A stretch of 27,532 nucleotides of DNA. Source: a virus. Shown piece by piece: positions 1 through 6,259 of the stretch. The number at the start of each line of letters is the position of its first letter. Within the stretch, counting starts at the first letter, position 1. Where the stretch lies: positions 1 through 27,532 of the IMG/VR virus record IMGVR_UViG_3300035703_000366. One strand, written 5' to 3'. A model generated the notes under the pieces. That model made no database searches. It was not told the DNA's origin and saw only the letters and a list, made by a program, of their open reading frames with translations. The translations under genes were made by a program, and so were the position numbers.

Positions 1-215
1 AATCTCTTTTAGAAAGATTAATTCAAGAAGAAAACTTTAAGAAATTTGGTTTTAAGTTTTCTTGGCGAGAAGCTTCTGGTGGTAATGACGGAGCATTAAT
101 TAGAATCTTTAACGAAATAGACAAGATAGAAAACGAAGAAGATCTAAAAAAGATAGCAGACTACGTCGAAGAAAAAGCAATACTGTTATACAAATCAACT
201 TGGAGAAATAAGTAA
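1..215 (+). CDS. C-terminal end of an unrecognised protein (5' truncated by window)
   Basis: An open frame runs from base 3 to a TAA at 213-215 and gives the last 70 residues of a protein whose start lies outside the window. The piece is charged and helical-looking. It contains SWREASGGNDG, then a Glu/Lys-rich helix, and ends in YKSTWRNK. The next gene starts 3 nt after the stop, so it belongs to the same operon as the genes that follow. I do not recognise the family and assign no function. The frame is open throughout and its base and codon use match the next gene, which is why I call it coding. Confidence 0.7.
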   Translation, partial: SLLERLIQEENFKKFGFKFSWREASGGNDGALIRIFNEIDKIENEEDLKKIADYVEEKAILLYKSTWRNK

Positions 216-218
216 ATT

Positions 219-1337
219 ATGGCTCGTCGTCAAATTATTACTAAGACAAAGAAAAAGGTTCGCATAGCTAGAAGCGAAACATATATTGTCAATCAAAAGT
301 ATCTTGGCGATGAACCAGTATTTCCTAAAAATTCAAATACAAGCATTTCTCGCGCATTTAATTGGTATAATGCGATGTGCGATGTGAACGATGCGCGAGA
401 GTATTGTATTCAATTTTTTAATGATAACGATAAGCCTGAGTTGGTAAAAATTGTCAAGAAAATTCCTGATAAGTTGTTCCCTCTTACTAGTGCTTGGGTA
501 CTACGTATGCGTTCTCGTGGCGCATCTATCGACATCGAAATGCTTAAGCGTGCTGTTGTTCGGTTGAAGAATATTAAAACTGAAGATATGTTTGATGTAA
601 AGAAGGAAGATGCTCCTTCTACTACTGTTAATGTACAAGAACGTATCAAGGATAAAACTAATGACATCATTGGTTCTGTAGAAGAACAAATTGATAAGAA
701 TAAAGAGTTTTCTCTTTATGATTGGTTAAAAGCTAATCAAGTTTCTGCAATTTATGCTCCTCGTATTGCTGAATATTATGCGCCAGTTCTTGGTGAATTG
801 ATTGAAGCGTCCGAGGGCAAAGATGAACAGCTAAAGGAAGGATATAAGCATCTTTCTAAGAAGCAACTTAATGAGCGTATACTTTTTTTCAATACGATTA
901 TTGAGGATGCGGAACGTTATGCTGATACAACTAAGAAAATCCGTAAGCCTCGTAAGCCTCGTGCTATTTCAGTTGAAAAGAAGCTAAAGAACTTCAAATA
1001 TCAAAAGGAAGATAACAACTACAAGATTGCTTCAATTAATCCTGAAAAGGTTATCGGTTCTCAAGAACTTTGGACGTTTAATACAAAGTATAAAACACTT
1101 ACGGTTTTCCGAGCACTTGATCGCGGCGGATTGCAGGTGAAAGGAACCAGCATCACCAATTATGATGAAGCAACTTCTACAACAAAGCGTACTGGACGCA
1201 AGCCGGAAGTTTATATTGATAAGGTGTTAAACGGCGGTAAAATTGTACTGCGTAAGCTGATGGAAGAACTTAAGAACGATGCGCCTTTGGCATATCGTAT
1301 TAATGAAAATACTATTTTGATGAAAGTTGTTGTATGA
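219..1337 (+). CDS. Conserved phage protein of unknown function, 372 aa
   Basis: The gene starts with ATG 3 nt after the upstream stop, with GGAGAAA upstream as ribosome-binding site. The N-terminus is very basic (residues 1-18). A middle helical region contains FNWYNAMCDVNDAREY at about 47-62 and a WVLRMRSRGA segment at about 93-102. A basic linker IRKPRKPR at 241-248 separates this from a C-terminal domain (about 260-372) with predicted beta-strands (WTFNTKYKTLTVFRAL). The basic tail-linker pattern suggests nucleic-acid contact, but this is inference. I recognise no catalytic motif. Arg is mostly CGT/CGC here, unlike the AGA-rich baseplate genes. The last 4 bases overlap the phosphatase start (ATGA), so the two are translationally coupled. 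Confidence 0.8.
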   Translation: MARRQIITKTKKKVRIARSETYIVNQKYLGDEPVFPKNSNTSISRAFNWYNAMCDVNDAREYCIQFFNDNDKPELVKIVKKIPDKLFPLTSAWVLRMRSRGASIDIEMLKRAVVRLKNIKTEDMFDVKKEDAPSTTVNVQERIKDKTNDIIGSVEEQIDKNKEFSLYDWLKANQVSAIYAPRIAEYYAPVLGELIEASEGKDEQLKEGYKHLSKKQLNERILFFNTIIEDAERYADTTKKIRKPRKPRAISVEKKLKNFKYQKEDNNYKIASINPEKVIGSQELWTFNTKYKTLTVFRALDRGGLQVKGTSITNYDEATSTTKRTGRKPEVYIDKVLNGGKIVLRKLMEELKNDAPLAYRINENTILMKVVV

Positions 1338-1987
1338 AAAGATATGTGATTGGTGATGTGCATGGTTGTTACGTGGAACTGTGTGCGTTGTTGGATATGA
1401 TCCATAAACATGCTGATGGTAATCAATATAAGATAATCTTTGTTGGTGACTATGTTGATCGTGGACCAGATTCCAAGAAAGTTGTAGATCAAATTCGACT
1501 CCTTGAAAAAGAAGGTTGTATTGCACTCATGGGTAATCATGAGGACATGATTATGTCTGGTGAGTTGATGTATGCTGCTGAAACACTCCGCAGTTATAAC
1601 ACTTTACAAATGCCTGAAGATGTGCTAGAATGGATGCGTTCTCTACCAAAGTATTATGAGGATGATACTATCATTGTGGCTCATGCTGGTGTGCATCCAG
1701 GTTTAACTATGGATGATCAACCAGATACATTTCTGCTTTGGTATCGTTATCAAGATTGGCAAGATGCAAATCTAGGCAAGCATTTCTATCACGGTCATAC
1801 ACCGAGACTAGGTAAGATTGAACAAGTAGCAGATCGCATAAATGTTGATACAGCTTGCGTGTTCGGCGGCCATCTAACAGCCGCTATTGTAGGAGATGAT
1901 GGTAAGCCTGAAGGTTTTATTCAGGTGCCACGAAAAGGTGGTGCATATGACATGAGCGATGCTGAATCTAAAGGCTGGGAAGTTTAA
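1334..1987 (+). CDS. Serine/threonine protein phosphatase, PP2A/lambda type
   Basis: This 217-residue calcineurin-like metallophosphatase would hydrolyse phosphate esters with two bound metal ions. All family motifs are in order: GDVHG at 7-11, GDYVDRGPDS at 38-47, GNHE at 67-70, HAGVHPG at 117-123 and HGHTP at 153-157, followed by a NVDTACVFGGHLTA strand near 170-183. The length matches lambda phosphatase/PrpE-type enzymes, about 220 residues. The start overlaps the previous stop by 4 nt (ATGA). Known relatives remove phosphate from Ser/Thr (sometimes Tyr/His) of proteins or from small nucleotides. The substrate here is unknown. A 60-nt gap with a late promoter follows, so it closes its operon. 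The fold call is firm. The protein-phosphatase role, as opposed to a dinucleotide-hydrolase role, is inferred. Confidence 0.93.
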   Translation: MKRYVIGDVHGCYVELCALLDMIHKHADGNQYKIIFVGDYVDRGPDSKKVVDQIRLLEKEGCIALMGNHEDMIMSGELMYAAETLRSYNTLQMPEDVLEWMRSLPKYYEDDTIIVAHAGVHPGLTMDDQPDTFLLWYRYQDWQDANLGKHFYHGHTPRLGKIEQVADRINVDTACVFGGHLTAAIVGDDGKPEGFIQVPRKGGAYDMSDAESKGWEV

Positions 1988-2010
1988 CCTAACTTTAACC
2001 CTTAAAATCA

Positions 2011-2018
2011 TATAAATA
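2011..2018 (+). promoter_or_regulatory. T4-type late promoter TATAAATA
   Basis: This is an exact match to the T4 late -10 element. It is not followed by an upstream-type -35 requirement, since late RNA polymerase uses gp55/gp33 and the sliding clamp. It sits in the 60-nt gap before the 859-residue repeat protein. The expected start of transcription near 2025 leaves a leader of about 23 nt that includes the AGGGGA ribosome-binding site. Confidence 0.75.
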
Positions 2019-2047
2019 TTCGAAAAATGTGTTTTTAGGGGATTTTT

Positions 2048-4627
2048 ATGTTTAGTTTCAAAACTTTTTTAAAAGAAACAGATTTAAAGTTTGGATATGT
2101 TGATCTTTTATTATCTGAAGAGCTAACTCAAGAACAAAAAAATACAGTAGATAATTGGGGAGACGGTTCTGCTGCAAGAGCTCTTTCTAATCATGTGTTC
2201 CCTAAAGGTCAGGACAGAATAGAAATTCCATTAAAAATGGAAGAAACGCCTGTAGTTCCTCATCCGGGCGTCCAAAAACATTTAGAAGATAATGGATATT
2301 CTATCAATGATTATAAAGGCGGATTTGCTACAGACAAATACGGTCGTTCGGTAAGCATTGGTAAAATATTAAACAAAACTAAAGCTCCTGCTGATATTAC
2401 AAACGCATTTATGAATGATCCTCAGAGAGCTGCTTCTTCTGTAGCGCAGCCTAAAATTATCATTTCTAGACATCCTCATGATGTAGCAGGTATGTCTACT
2501 GATCGTGGTTGGCGTTCTTGTATGGAAATGGGGGGACCAAATGGCGGAGGTGGTATCAATCAACATTATCTTCGACATGATATTGCCAACGGAACGCATG
2601 TAGCTTATTTGGTTCGACCCGAAGATAATGATATTAAAAAACCTATGGCTAGAATTGCATTAAAGCCATTTCATTCTGATGACGAAATTCAAGATTCAAA
2701 TGATCCATATGCTCATCCAATTTTTCAATCTACACAAAATAAACATACAATTTTAAGACCAGAATCTAATGTTTATGGTATTGGTAAAGGTGGAGATTTC
2801 GATAATGCTGCTTCGGGTGTTGATTCAGGAATAGTTAGTTCTTTTAAAAACACTATTAGAAATTGGACTAATCAAAATTTTCCTATGAAGGAAAATACCA
2901 CATACATAAAAAACCAAGATGTTTATAATGATGACGGTAAATCTACTGTTATGCCTTTTGAAAAAGCTATAAACAGTTCAGACCCTAGACAGGTTGGTAG
3001 TGCTTTTGATGATCATCCTGAAAAAATTACACCGGAACACCTAAGTAAGGTGTTAAACTCTGATGACACCAGTGCTTGGTCTTACTATCCTAAAATATCA
3101 GCTATACAGCATAAATTATCAACGCCAGAACAAGTTTTAAAGGCTTCTTACAGTAAAAGCGAAGATCTTAAACACGCAGCATTGCAAAATCCAAAATTGC
3201 CGCAAAGCAGAGTACAAGATGTGCTTATGAATAAACAAGAGGATGACTATACTAGATACAATGTTTTACAAAATCAAAACATTCCTGCCGAAACATTACA
3301 CCACGTAATAATGGACAGAAATGATGATATCAGATCAGATGCTTTAGCACATAATAACGTTTCGATAAACACGTTGAATGAAATTGTGAGAAGCCCTCAT
3401 TACAGAGATAGTATTTTAAAGAAAAAAGCGATTCAACATAAAAACTTCACTTCTCCGCATATTGATGCTGTTTTAGAAAATCCTACCATAGATTCTCAAC
3501 TAAAACAGACAATGATAAAAAGTAATCCAAATATTACAAAAGATCATTTGAGTAAAATTGTAAACGGCGAAAATTCCAGTCAGGGTATGATTTCTGCTGC
3601 TGTTTCTCATGCAAAAACTAGCCCTAAAACTATATCAGATTACTTAAGTAACGATACAATACACCCAAACGATAAATTGGATGTTTTACAAAAAAGTCCA
3701 AAAATTAATTCAGGCCATATAGATACAGTTTTGAATTCGTCTACAAATAGACCTGAGTGGTATAGTGCAGAAAGCGAGTTGAAAGAATTAGCAGCAAGAC
3801 ACACTAAAGCCACACCAGATGCTTTGGATAAGTTAATATTAAATTCACAAGATGATAACCTCAAACTTTCTGCTTTGAGTAATAAAAATGCAAAATCTGA
3901 AACATTGGATAAAGTGGCAAACGATCCTGAAGAACAACTGTATATCAGAAAACACGCTTTAAGAAATCAAAATATATCAGATAATACACTAACAAATATT
4001 GTTAAAAATGGTAACGAACCAGAATTGATGGAAACAGTGTTCCGTCATCCTAATGCAACACAAAAACATATTGATATGGGTGCAAATCATCCTGATCCTA
4101 AAGTTCGTTATAAAGCTTTAGCTTCTGATAGACATGATTTAATAACAAAACAACATGTTATAAACGCATTGGGCGATTCTAGTTATGATGTTTCTTATTT
4201 TGCTAGACAAATGGCAGAATGGAAATTAGACGCCCATGATCAAATTTATGCAATGTCTCATCCTAATCCAGAAGTTCGTCAAGCTACAGTTATGCTTGAT
4301 AAGTTAACAAAAGAAGCTCATTCTATGGCGATTAAAGACGAACATCCTATGGTTAGAGCAGTTTCGGTTTTATCTCGCCACACAACTCCTGCGCACATCG
4401 AAGCTTTACATCAAGATCCAGATCACACTGTTAGAGCTTTGTCTACTATCAGTAACCATATACAACCAGAGCATCTAACTAATATGGCAAACGACCCAAG
4501 TCATGTTGTTAGAATGGCCGTTGCTGGACACAAAAACACACCAGAAGATATTAGAATGAATATGGCTCAAAATGACCCTGAAGAAAAAGTTAGAGATGAG
4601 GCTTCTAGAAAGTTGACTTCCGCCTAA
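2048..4627 (+). CDS. 859-aa repeat protein (LRV/HEAT-like), possible internal head protein
   Basis: The gene is preceded by an exact late promoter and a good AGGGGA ribosome-binding site. The first residues, MFSFKTFLKE, resemble the capsid-targeting peptides of T4 internal proteins, and L-K-E fits the gp21 protease cleavage rule ((L/I)-X-E). Residues about 130-270 form a distinct domain with SRHPHDVAGMSTDRGWRSCM (140-159) and a following strand THVAYLVRP. From about 300 to 859 the protein is built of degenerate units of about 24 residues. They follow a pattern like HPNxxxxxIxxxxxxxDPxVRxxAL, most regular after residue 670, as in leucine-rich-variant or HEAT-like solenoids. Such repeats usually bind proteins. 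Packaging into the head and injection into the host are inferences from the N-terminus. An enzymatic role for the 130-270 domain cannot be judged. Confidence 0.85.
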   Translation: MFSFKTFLKETDLKFGYVDLLLSEELTQEQKNTVDNWGDGSAARALSNHVFPKGQDRIEIPLKMEETPVVPHPGVQKHLEDNGYSINDYKGGFATDKYGRSVSIGKILNKTKAPADITNAFMNDPQRAASSVAQPKIIISRHPHDVAGMSTDRGWRSCMEMGGPNGGGGINQHYLRHDIANGTHVAYLVRPEDNDIKKPMARIALKPFHSDDEIQDSNDPYAHPIFQSTQNKHTILRPESNVYGIGKGGDFDNAASGVDSGIVSSFKNTIRNWTNQNFPMKENTTYIKNQDVYNDDGKSTVMPFEKAINSSDPRQVGSAFDDHPEKITPEHLSKVLNSDDTSAWSYYPKISAIQHKLSTPEQVLKASYSKSEDLKHAALQNPKLPQSRVQDVLMNKQEDDYTRYNVLQNQNIPAETLHHVIMDRNDDIRSDALAHNNVSINTLNEIVRSPHYRDSILKKKAIQHKNFTSPHIDAVLENPTIDSQLKQTMIKSNPNITKDHLSKIVNGENSSQGMISAAVSHAKTSPKTISDYLSNDTIHPNDKLDVLQKSPKINSGHIDTVLNSSTNRPEWYSAESELKELAARHTKATPDALDKLILNSQDDNLKLSALSNKNAKSETLDKVANDPEEQLYIRKHALRNQNISDNTLTNIVKNGNEPELMETVFRHPNATQKHIDMGANHPDPKVRYKALASDRHDLITKQHVINALGDSSYDVSYFARQMAEWKLDAHDQIYAMSHPNPEVRQATVMLDKLTKEAHSMAIKDEHPMVRAVSVLSRHTTPAHIEALHQDPDHTVRALSTISNHIQPEHLTNMANDPSHVVRMAVAGHKNTPEDIRMNMAQNDPEEKVRDEASRKLTSA

Positions 4628-4641
4628 ATATATAGTATAAT
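4613..4641 (+). promoter_or_regulatory. Sigma70-type promoter TTGACT-N17-TATAAT
   Basis: TTGACT (4613-4618) and a perfect TATAAT (4636-4641) are separated by exactly 17 nt, overlapping the 3' end of the repeat-protein gene. Transcription would start near 4648, just before the AAAGGA ribosome-binding site of the exported-protein gene, and could run into the 50-residue ORF and the tmRNA. Confidence 0.8.
4624..4630 (+). promoter_or_regulatory. Possible late promoter CTAAATA inside the sigma70 spacer
   Basis: CTAAATA differs from the TATAAATA core in its first bases. It overlaps the stop codon of the repeat-protein gene and lies within the spacer of the sigma70 promoter. It is the same variant found before the HNH gene and gp32. 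It is plausible but weaker than the exact match at 2011. Confidence 0.4.
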
Positions 4642-4663
4642 ATTATAATGAAAGGATGATAAA

Positions 4664-4966
4664 TTGCTCAATAAAATTGTTGCTATAACAGTTTCTCTTC
4701 TAATTGTTTCGGCTTTGTTTGTTTCTTCAGCAAAGGCTGATAACTCCGAAGAAGTTGCTATTGGCATTCTTGGTGGAGTTGTAGGCGGACTTATCCTTGG
4801 TGAGGTATTAGAAAAACCTCGTCACTCTCACCCTGTTCGTGTATACGAATATGAAGAACCTTACATGGTTCGCGAGTGTGTAACCAAATACAGACGTTAT
4901 TACGACTCGATGGGAAATCTAGTACGTCGTCCAGTAAAGAAGTGTTATTGGGTTGAACGTTACTAA
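4664..4966 (+). CDS. Small exported glycine-zipper protein, 100 aa
   Basis: The gene starts at TTG, chosen because AAAGGA lies 7 nt upstream and because it gives a complete signal peptide. That peptide has Lys4, a hydrophobic core at about 5-21, and an AKA signal-peptidase I site with cleavage expected after residue 25. The mature part carries a Gly-rich zipper, GILGGVVGGLILGEVL (about 34-49), then a Tyr/Arg-rich tail with two Cys (CVTKYRRYY and KKCYWVERY) that could form a disulfide. It has its own sigma70-type promoter, so it is probably early. Periplasmic or inner-membrane location is inferred. Roles such as superinfection exclusion or envelope modification are possible but not shown. The stop overlaps the next ATG (TAATG). 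Confidence 0.85.
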   Translation: MLNKIVAITVSLLIVSALFVSSAKADNSEEVAIGILGGVVGGLILGEVLEKPRHSHPVRVYEYEEPYMVRECVTKYRRYYDSMGNLVRRPVKKCYWVERY

Positions 4967-5118
4967 TGAAGTTGACCAAATTAGAAGAGTTTATCATAGC
5001 TGATACCGGAGTAAAGGTCACGATTCTTGTTGACATTGCTACAATGGGTAAAGCATATGCTGAAGCTCATCTGAAATGGCCGAAAATATTATCGTTGAAG
5101 GAAAACGAAAAACACTGA
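4966..5118 (+). CDS. Small ORF, 50 aa, overlapping the tmRNA acceptor piece
   Basis: The ATG at 4966-4968 shares one base with the upstream stop (TAATG), which argues for coupled translation. The product, MKLTKLEEFIIADTGVKVTI followed by about 30 more residues to LKENEKH, looks like a small folded alpha/beta protein. I recognise no family. The TGA at 5116-5118 falls between the proposed tmRNA P2 strand and the T stem, so the end of the gene and the acceptor piece use the same DNA. This is unusual. Either the gene ends in a processed RNA, or translation and tmRNA maturation compete on the same transcript. Confidence 0.65.
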   Translation: MKLTKLEEFIIADTGVKVTILVDIATMGKAYAEAHLKWPKILSLKENEKH

Positions 5119-5150
5119 GGACCGGGGGGCAGTACCCCGCTGGTCCACCA
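5105..5150 (+). ncRNA. ssrA: tmRNA acceptor piece of a circularly permuted two-piece ssrA (5' end approximate)
   Basis: The segment ends in CCA (5148-5150). It contains a T stem CGGGG (5123-5127) and CCCCG (5135-5139) closing the 7-nt loop GGCAGTA. I recall this as the unusual T loop of alphaproteobacterial tmRNAs. The 3' acceptor strand CTGGTCC (5140-5146) pairs fully with GGGCCAG at 5665-5671, more than 500 nt downstream. This pairing includes the G3-U70 wobble and an A73 discriminator, the classic alanyl-tRNA synthetase identity elements. GGAC just before the T stem matches the same place in E. coli tmRNA. ACACT (5112-5116) can pair with AGTGT (5688-5692) as part of helix P2. The mature 5' end cannot be fixed from sequence. 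Confidence 0.9.
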
Positions 5151-5165
5151 TAAAGAAATGTTAAG

Positions 5166-5201
5166 CCTCCGTCGATCCTAAATAATAGGTATCGACGGAG
5201 G
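5166..5201 (+). promoter_or_regulatory. RBS-sequestering hairpin of the HNH gene
   Basis: CCTCCGTCGAT (5166-5176) and ATCGACGGAGG (5191-5201) are a perfect 11-bp inverted repeat. CCTA/TAGG can extend it with one bulge, leaving loop AATAA. The 3' arm contains the complete GGAGG Shine-Dalgarno sequence (5197-5201) used by the TTG start at 5208. Any RNA that includes the 5' arm should hide this site. T4 genes such as e, soc, 49 and the intron endonuclease I-TevI are known to use the same device. Confidence 0.85.
5178..5184 (+). promoter_or_regulatory. Late promoter CTAAATA within the hairpin loop
   Basis: The late -10-like element lies between the two hairpin arms. A late start site 6-7 nt downstream falls at about 5190-5191, exactly at the first base of the 3' arm. 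Late RNA would therefore lack the 5' arm and leave GGAGG free for translation of the HNH gene. Confidence 0.65.
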
Positions 5202-5207
5202 AAAATA

Positions 5208-5663
5208 TTGAAACATAAACATCATGTCATTCCTAAACATATGGGTGGGAGCGACGAACCTGAAAATATAGTAGAACTTTCTATTGAAGAACACGCAGAA
5301 GAACATAGGAAACTATACGAACTGCATGGTCATTGGCAAGATTTAGTGGCTTGGAAAGGCTTGTTAGGTCTGCTTACTTCAGATGAATGCACCTTCATAG
5401 CTATTACAAAAGGAGCTAGAAAGGGTGCTGCGATAGTTAACGCTAGAAGAGCTATACCAGGCAAGGATCCAAAACTTCCTTACCACAAATGGTTGAGTGG
5501 TTATTCCCAAGACGTTGATGGTCGAAAAGTTCGAACTAAGAGATTTTGGTTTAACGATGGCGTTTCAGAAGGGCAATTTTCTTTAGAGGATTTCCCTGAA
5601 GGATGGAAAAGAGGAAGGTTAAAAAGTTCCACTTCCAAATCCTTCAAAAATGTTTCTTTATGA
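5208..5663 (+). CDS. HNH homing endonuclease inside the tmRNA intervening segment
   Basis: The gene starts at TTG with GGAGG 6 nt upstream. The 151-residue protein begins directly with the HNH nuclease core: HHVIPKHMGG at 5-14, EPENIVELSIEEH at 17-29, and H33. The His pair, Asn20 and downstream His residues are as in phage HNH endonucleases. The C-terminus has WFNDG...PEGWKRGR (114-137), the NUMOD-like DNA-binding motif common in phage homing enzymes. The stop (5661-5663) is separated by a single base from the first nucleotide of the tmRNA coding piece, and the gene begins 57 nt after the acceptor CCA. It therefore occupies the spacer normally removed from permuted pre-tmRNA, where it need not harm the mature RNA. 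The target is probably the empty spacer in related phages or host ssrA; this is inferred. Confidence 0.9.
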   Translation: MKHKHHVIPKHMGGSDEPENIVELSIEEHAEEHRKLYELHGHWQDLVAWKGLLGLLTSDECTFIAITKGARKGAAIVNARRAIPGKDPKLPYHKWLSGYSQDVDGRKVRTKRFWFNDGVSEGQFSLEDFPEGWKRGRLKSSTSKSFKNVSL

Positions 5664-5664
5664 T

Positions 5665-5830
5665 GGGCCAGAAATTAGGATCGACTGAGTGTAGAATAGT
5701 TGACTGGAGATAATCGTAGGCGACTACGTTAAGCGCAAAACTCTAAATGCAAACGATAACTTTGCACCTCGTTTGGCTCTAGCAGCCTAACATGAGTTCG
5801 GTGGGTACTTGGAAACAGAAACCCACCACC
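5665..5830 (+). ncRNA. ssrA: tmRNA coding piece with proteolysis tag ANDNFAPRLALAA (3' end approximate)
   Basis: GGGCCAG (5665-5671) is the 5' acceptor strand and pairs with 5140-5146. AGGATCGACTGAG (5677-5689) holds the tmRNA-conserved TCGAC of the D-like region. CGTAG-GCGA-CTACG (5715-5728) is a GNRA-capped hairpin in the pseudoknot-1 area. The tag reads from GCA at 5749 to TAA at 5788-5790: A-N-D-N-F-A-P-R-L-A-L-A-A. The ANDN start is alphaproteobacterial in style, and the LAA end is the ClpXP degradation signal. GGTGGGT (5800-5806) with ACCCACC (5821-5827) closes a helix after the tag stop. The gene is permuted because acceptor DNA precedes coding DNA. The product should rescue stalled ribosomes and tag their peptides, possibly replacing or supplementing host tmRNA. 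Confidence 0.92.
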
Positions 5831-5838
5831 AATTTCGC

Positions 5839-5867
5839 TTGACATTAAATCGGTGTCAGGGTACAAT
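5839..5867 (+). promoter_or_regulatory. Sigma70-type promoter TTGACA-N17-TACAAT for the tRNA region
   Basis: A perfect -35 TTGACA (5839-5844), a 17-nt spacer and TACAAT (5862-5867) precede the first tRNA by 9 nt. The RNA would therefore start only a few bases before the mature 5' end. It is strong evidence that the tRNA genes are read by host RNA polymerase independently of the tmRNA unit. Confidence 0.85.
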
Positions 5868-5876
5868 GAATAATAA

Positions 5877-5959
5877 GGCCACGTAACCGAGGACGGCTTC
5901 TACCCGTTTACACGTAACTGGAGTTGCAAATGGGGGTTCGAATCCCTCCGTGGTCGCCA
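5877..5959 (+). tRNA. tRNA-like gene, anticodon UCU (Arg), no normal D arm
   Basis: The acceptor GGCCACG/CGTGGTC pairs over 7 bp (one G-U), with G73 and encoded CCA. The T arm GGGGG-TTCGAAT-CCCTC is canonical. The anticodon arm is best read as GACGG-CTTCTAC-CCGTT (5892-5908): 7-nt loop, U33, anticodon UCU, A37. That leaves only 8 nt (5884-5891) where a D arm should be. Between anticodon and T arms lie 23 nt with a hairpin GTAAC-TGGA-GTTGC (5914-5927), like a long variable arm. AGA is the dominant Arg codon in the structural genes of this window and rare in most GC-rich hosts, so an Arg(UCU) supply makes sense. The missing D arm means it may be degenerate or very unusual. Confidence 0.6.
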
Positions 5960-5981
5960 TTTATAATGCAGGAGAGTAATA

Positions 5982-6251
5982 GTGAGCGGAACTAAGACTA
6001 AGACCAAGTACGTTTCTAAGGGCGAGCGTCGCTCTATTTCTAAGGACACAGCCAAGGCAGTCAAGCGTGATCGTACGCCTGTTGAGCGTTGGACGATCAA
6101 GCAGAAGGCTTGGCTTCAGGGGCGTAATCCCTGGATCAGTGTTCCCAATGGTAATACTTCTGATACTCGCGCGAGATACGTTCGCGTGCGCGCGGAAACT
6201 GAGTGGGGCGATCCGCGTAAGGGATTTATGTTTGGTCCTGCCAAGGATTAA
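5982..6251 (+). CDS. Small basic phage protein, 89 aa, unknown function
   Basis: The gene starts at GTG with AGGAG 7 nt upstream and lies between the two tRNA genes. The N-terminal half is Lys/Arg/Thr-rich (KTKTKYVSKGERRSISK), followed by VERWTIKQKAWLQGRNPW (about 34-51) and a C-terminal RVRAETEWGDPRKG stretch. It has no Cys, no membrane segment and no catalytic motif that I recognise. Codon use (CGT, CGC, AAG) is richer in G+C than in the AGA-using baseplate genes, which is consistent with high early expression or with separate acquisition. The positive charge suggests nucleic-acid binding; this is inference only. Confidence 0.75.
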   Translation: MSGTKTKTKYVSKGERRSISKDTAKAVKRDRTPVERWTIKQKAWLQGRNPWISVPNGNTSDTRARYVRVRAETEWGDPRKGFMFGPAKD

Positions 6252-6259
6252 AAGTTAAT

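Noticed and set aside
5700-5728. TTGACT with a possible -10 inside the tmRNA coding piece
   Set aside because: Nothing resembling a -10 lies at a 16-18 nt spacing, and the bases are explained by tmRNA structure.
5800-5827. Hairpin after the tmRNA tag as a terminator
   Set aside because: No T tract follows the 7-bp stem; it is better explained as a tmRNA helix.
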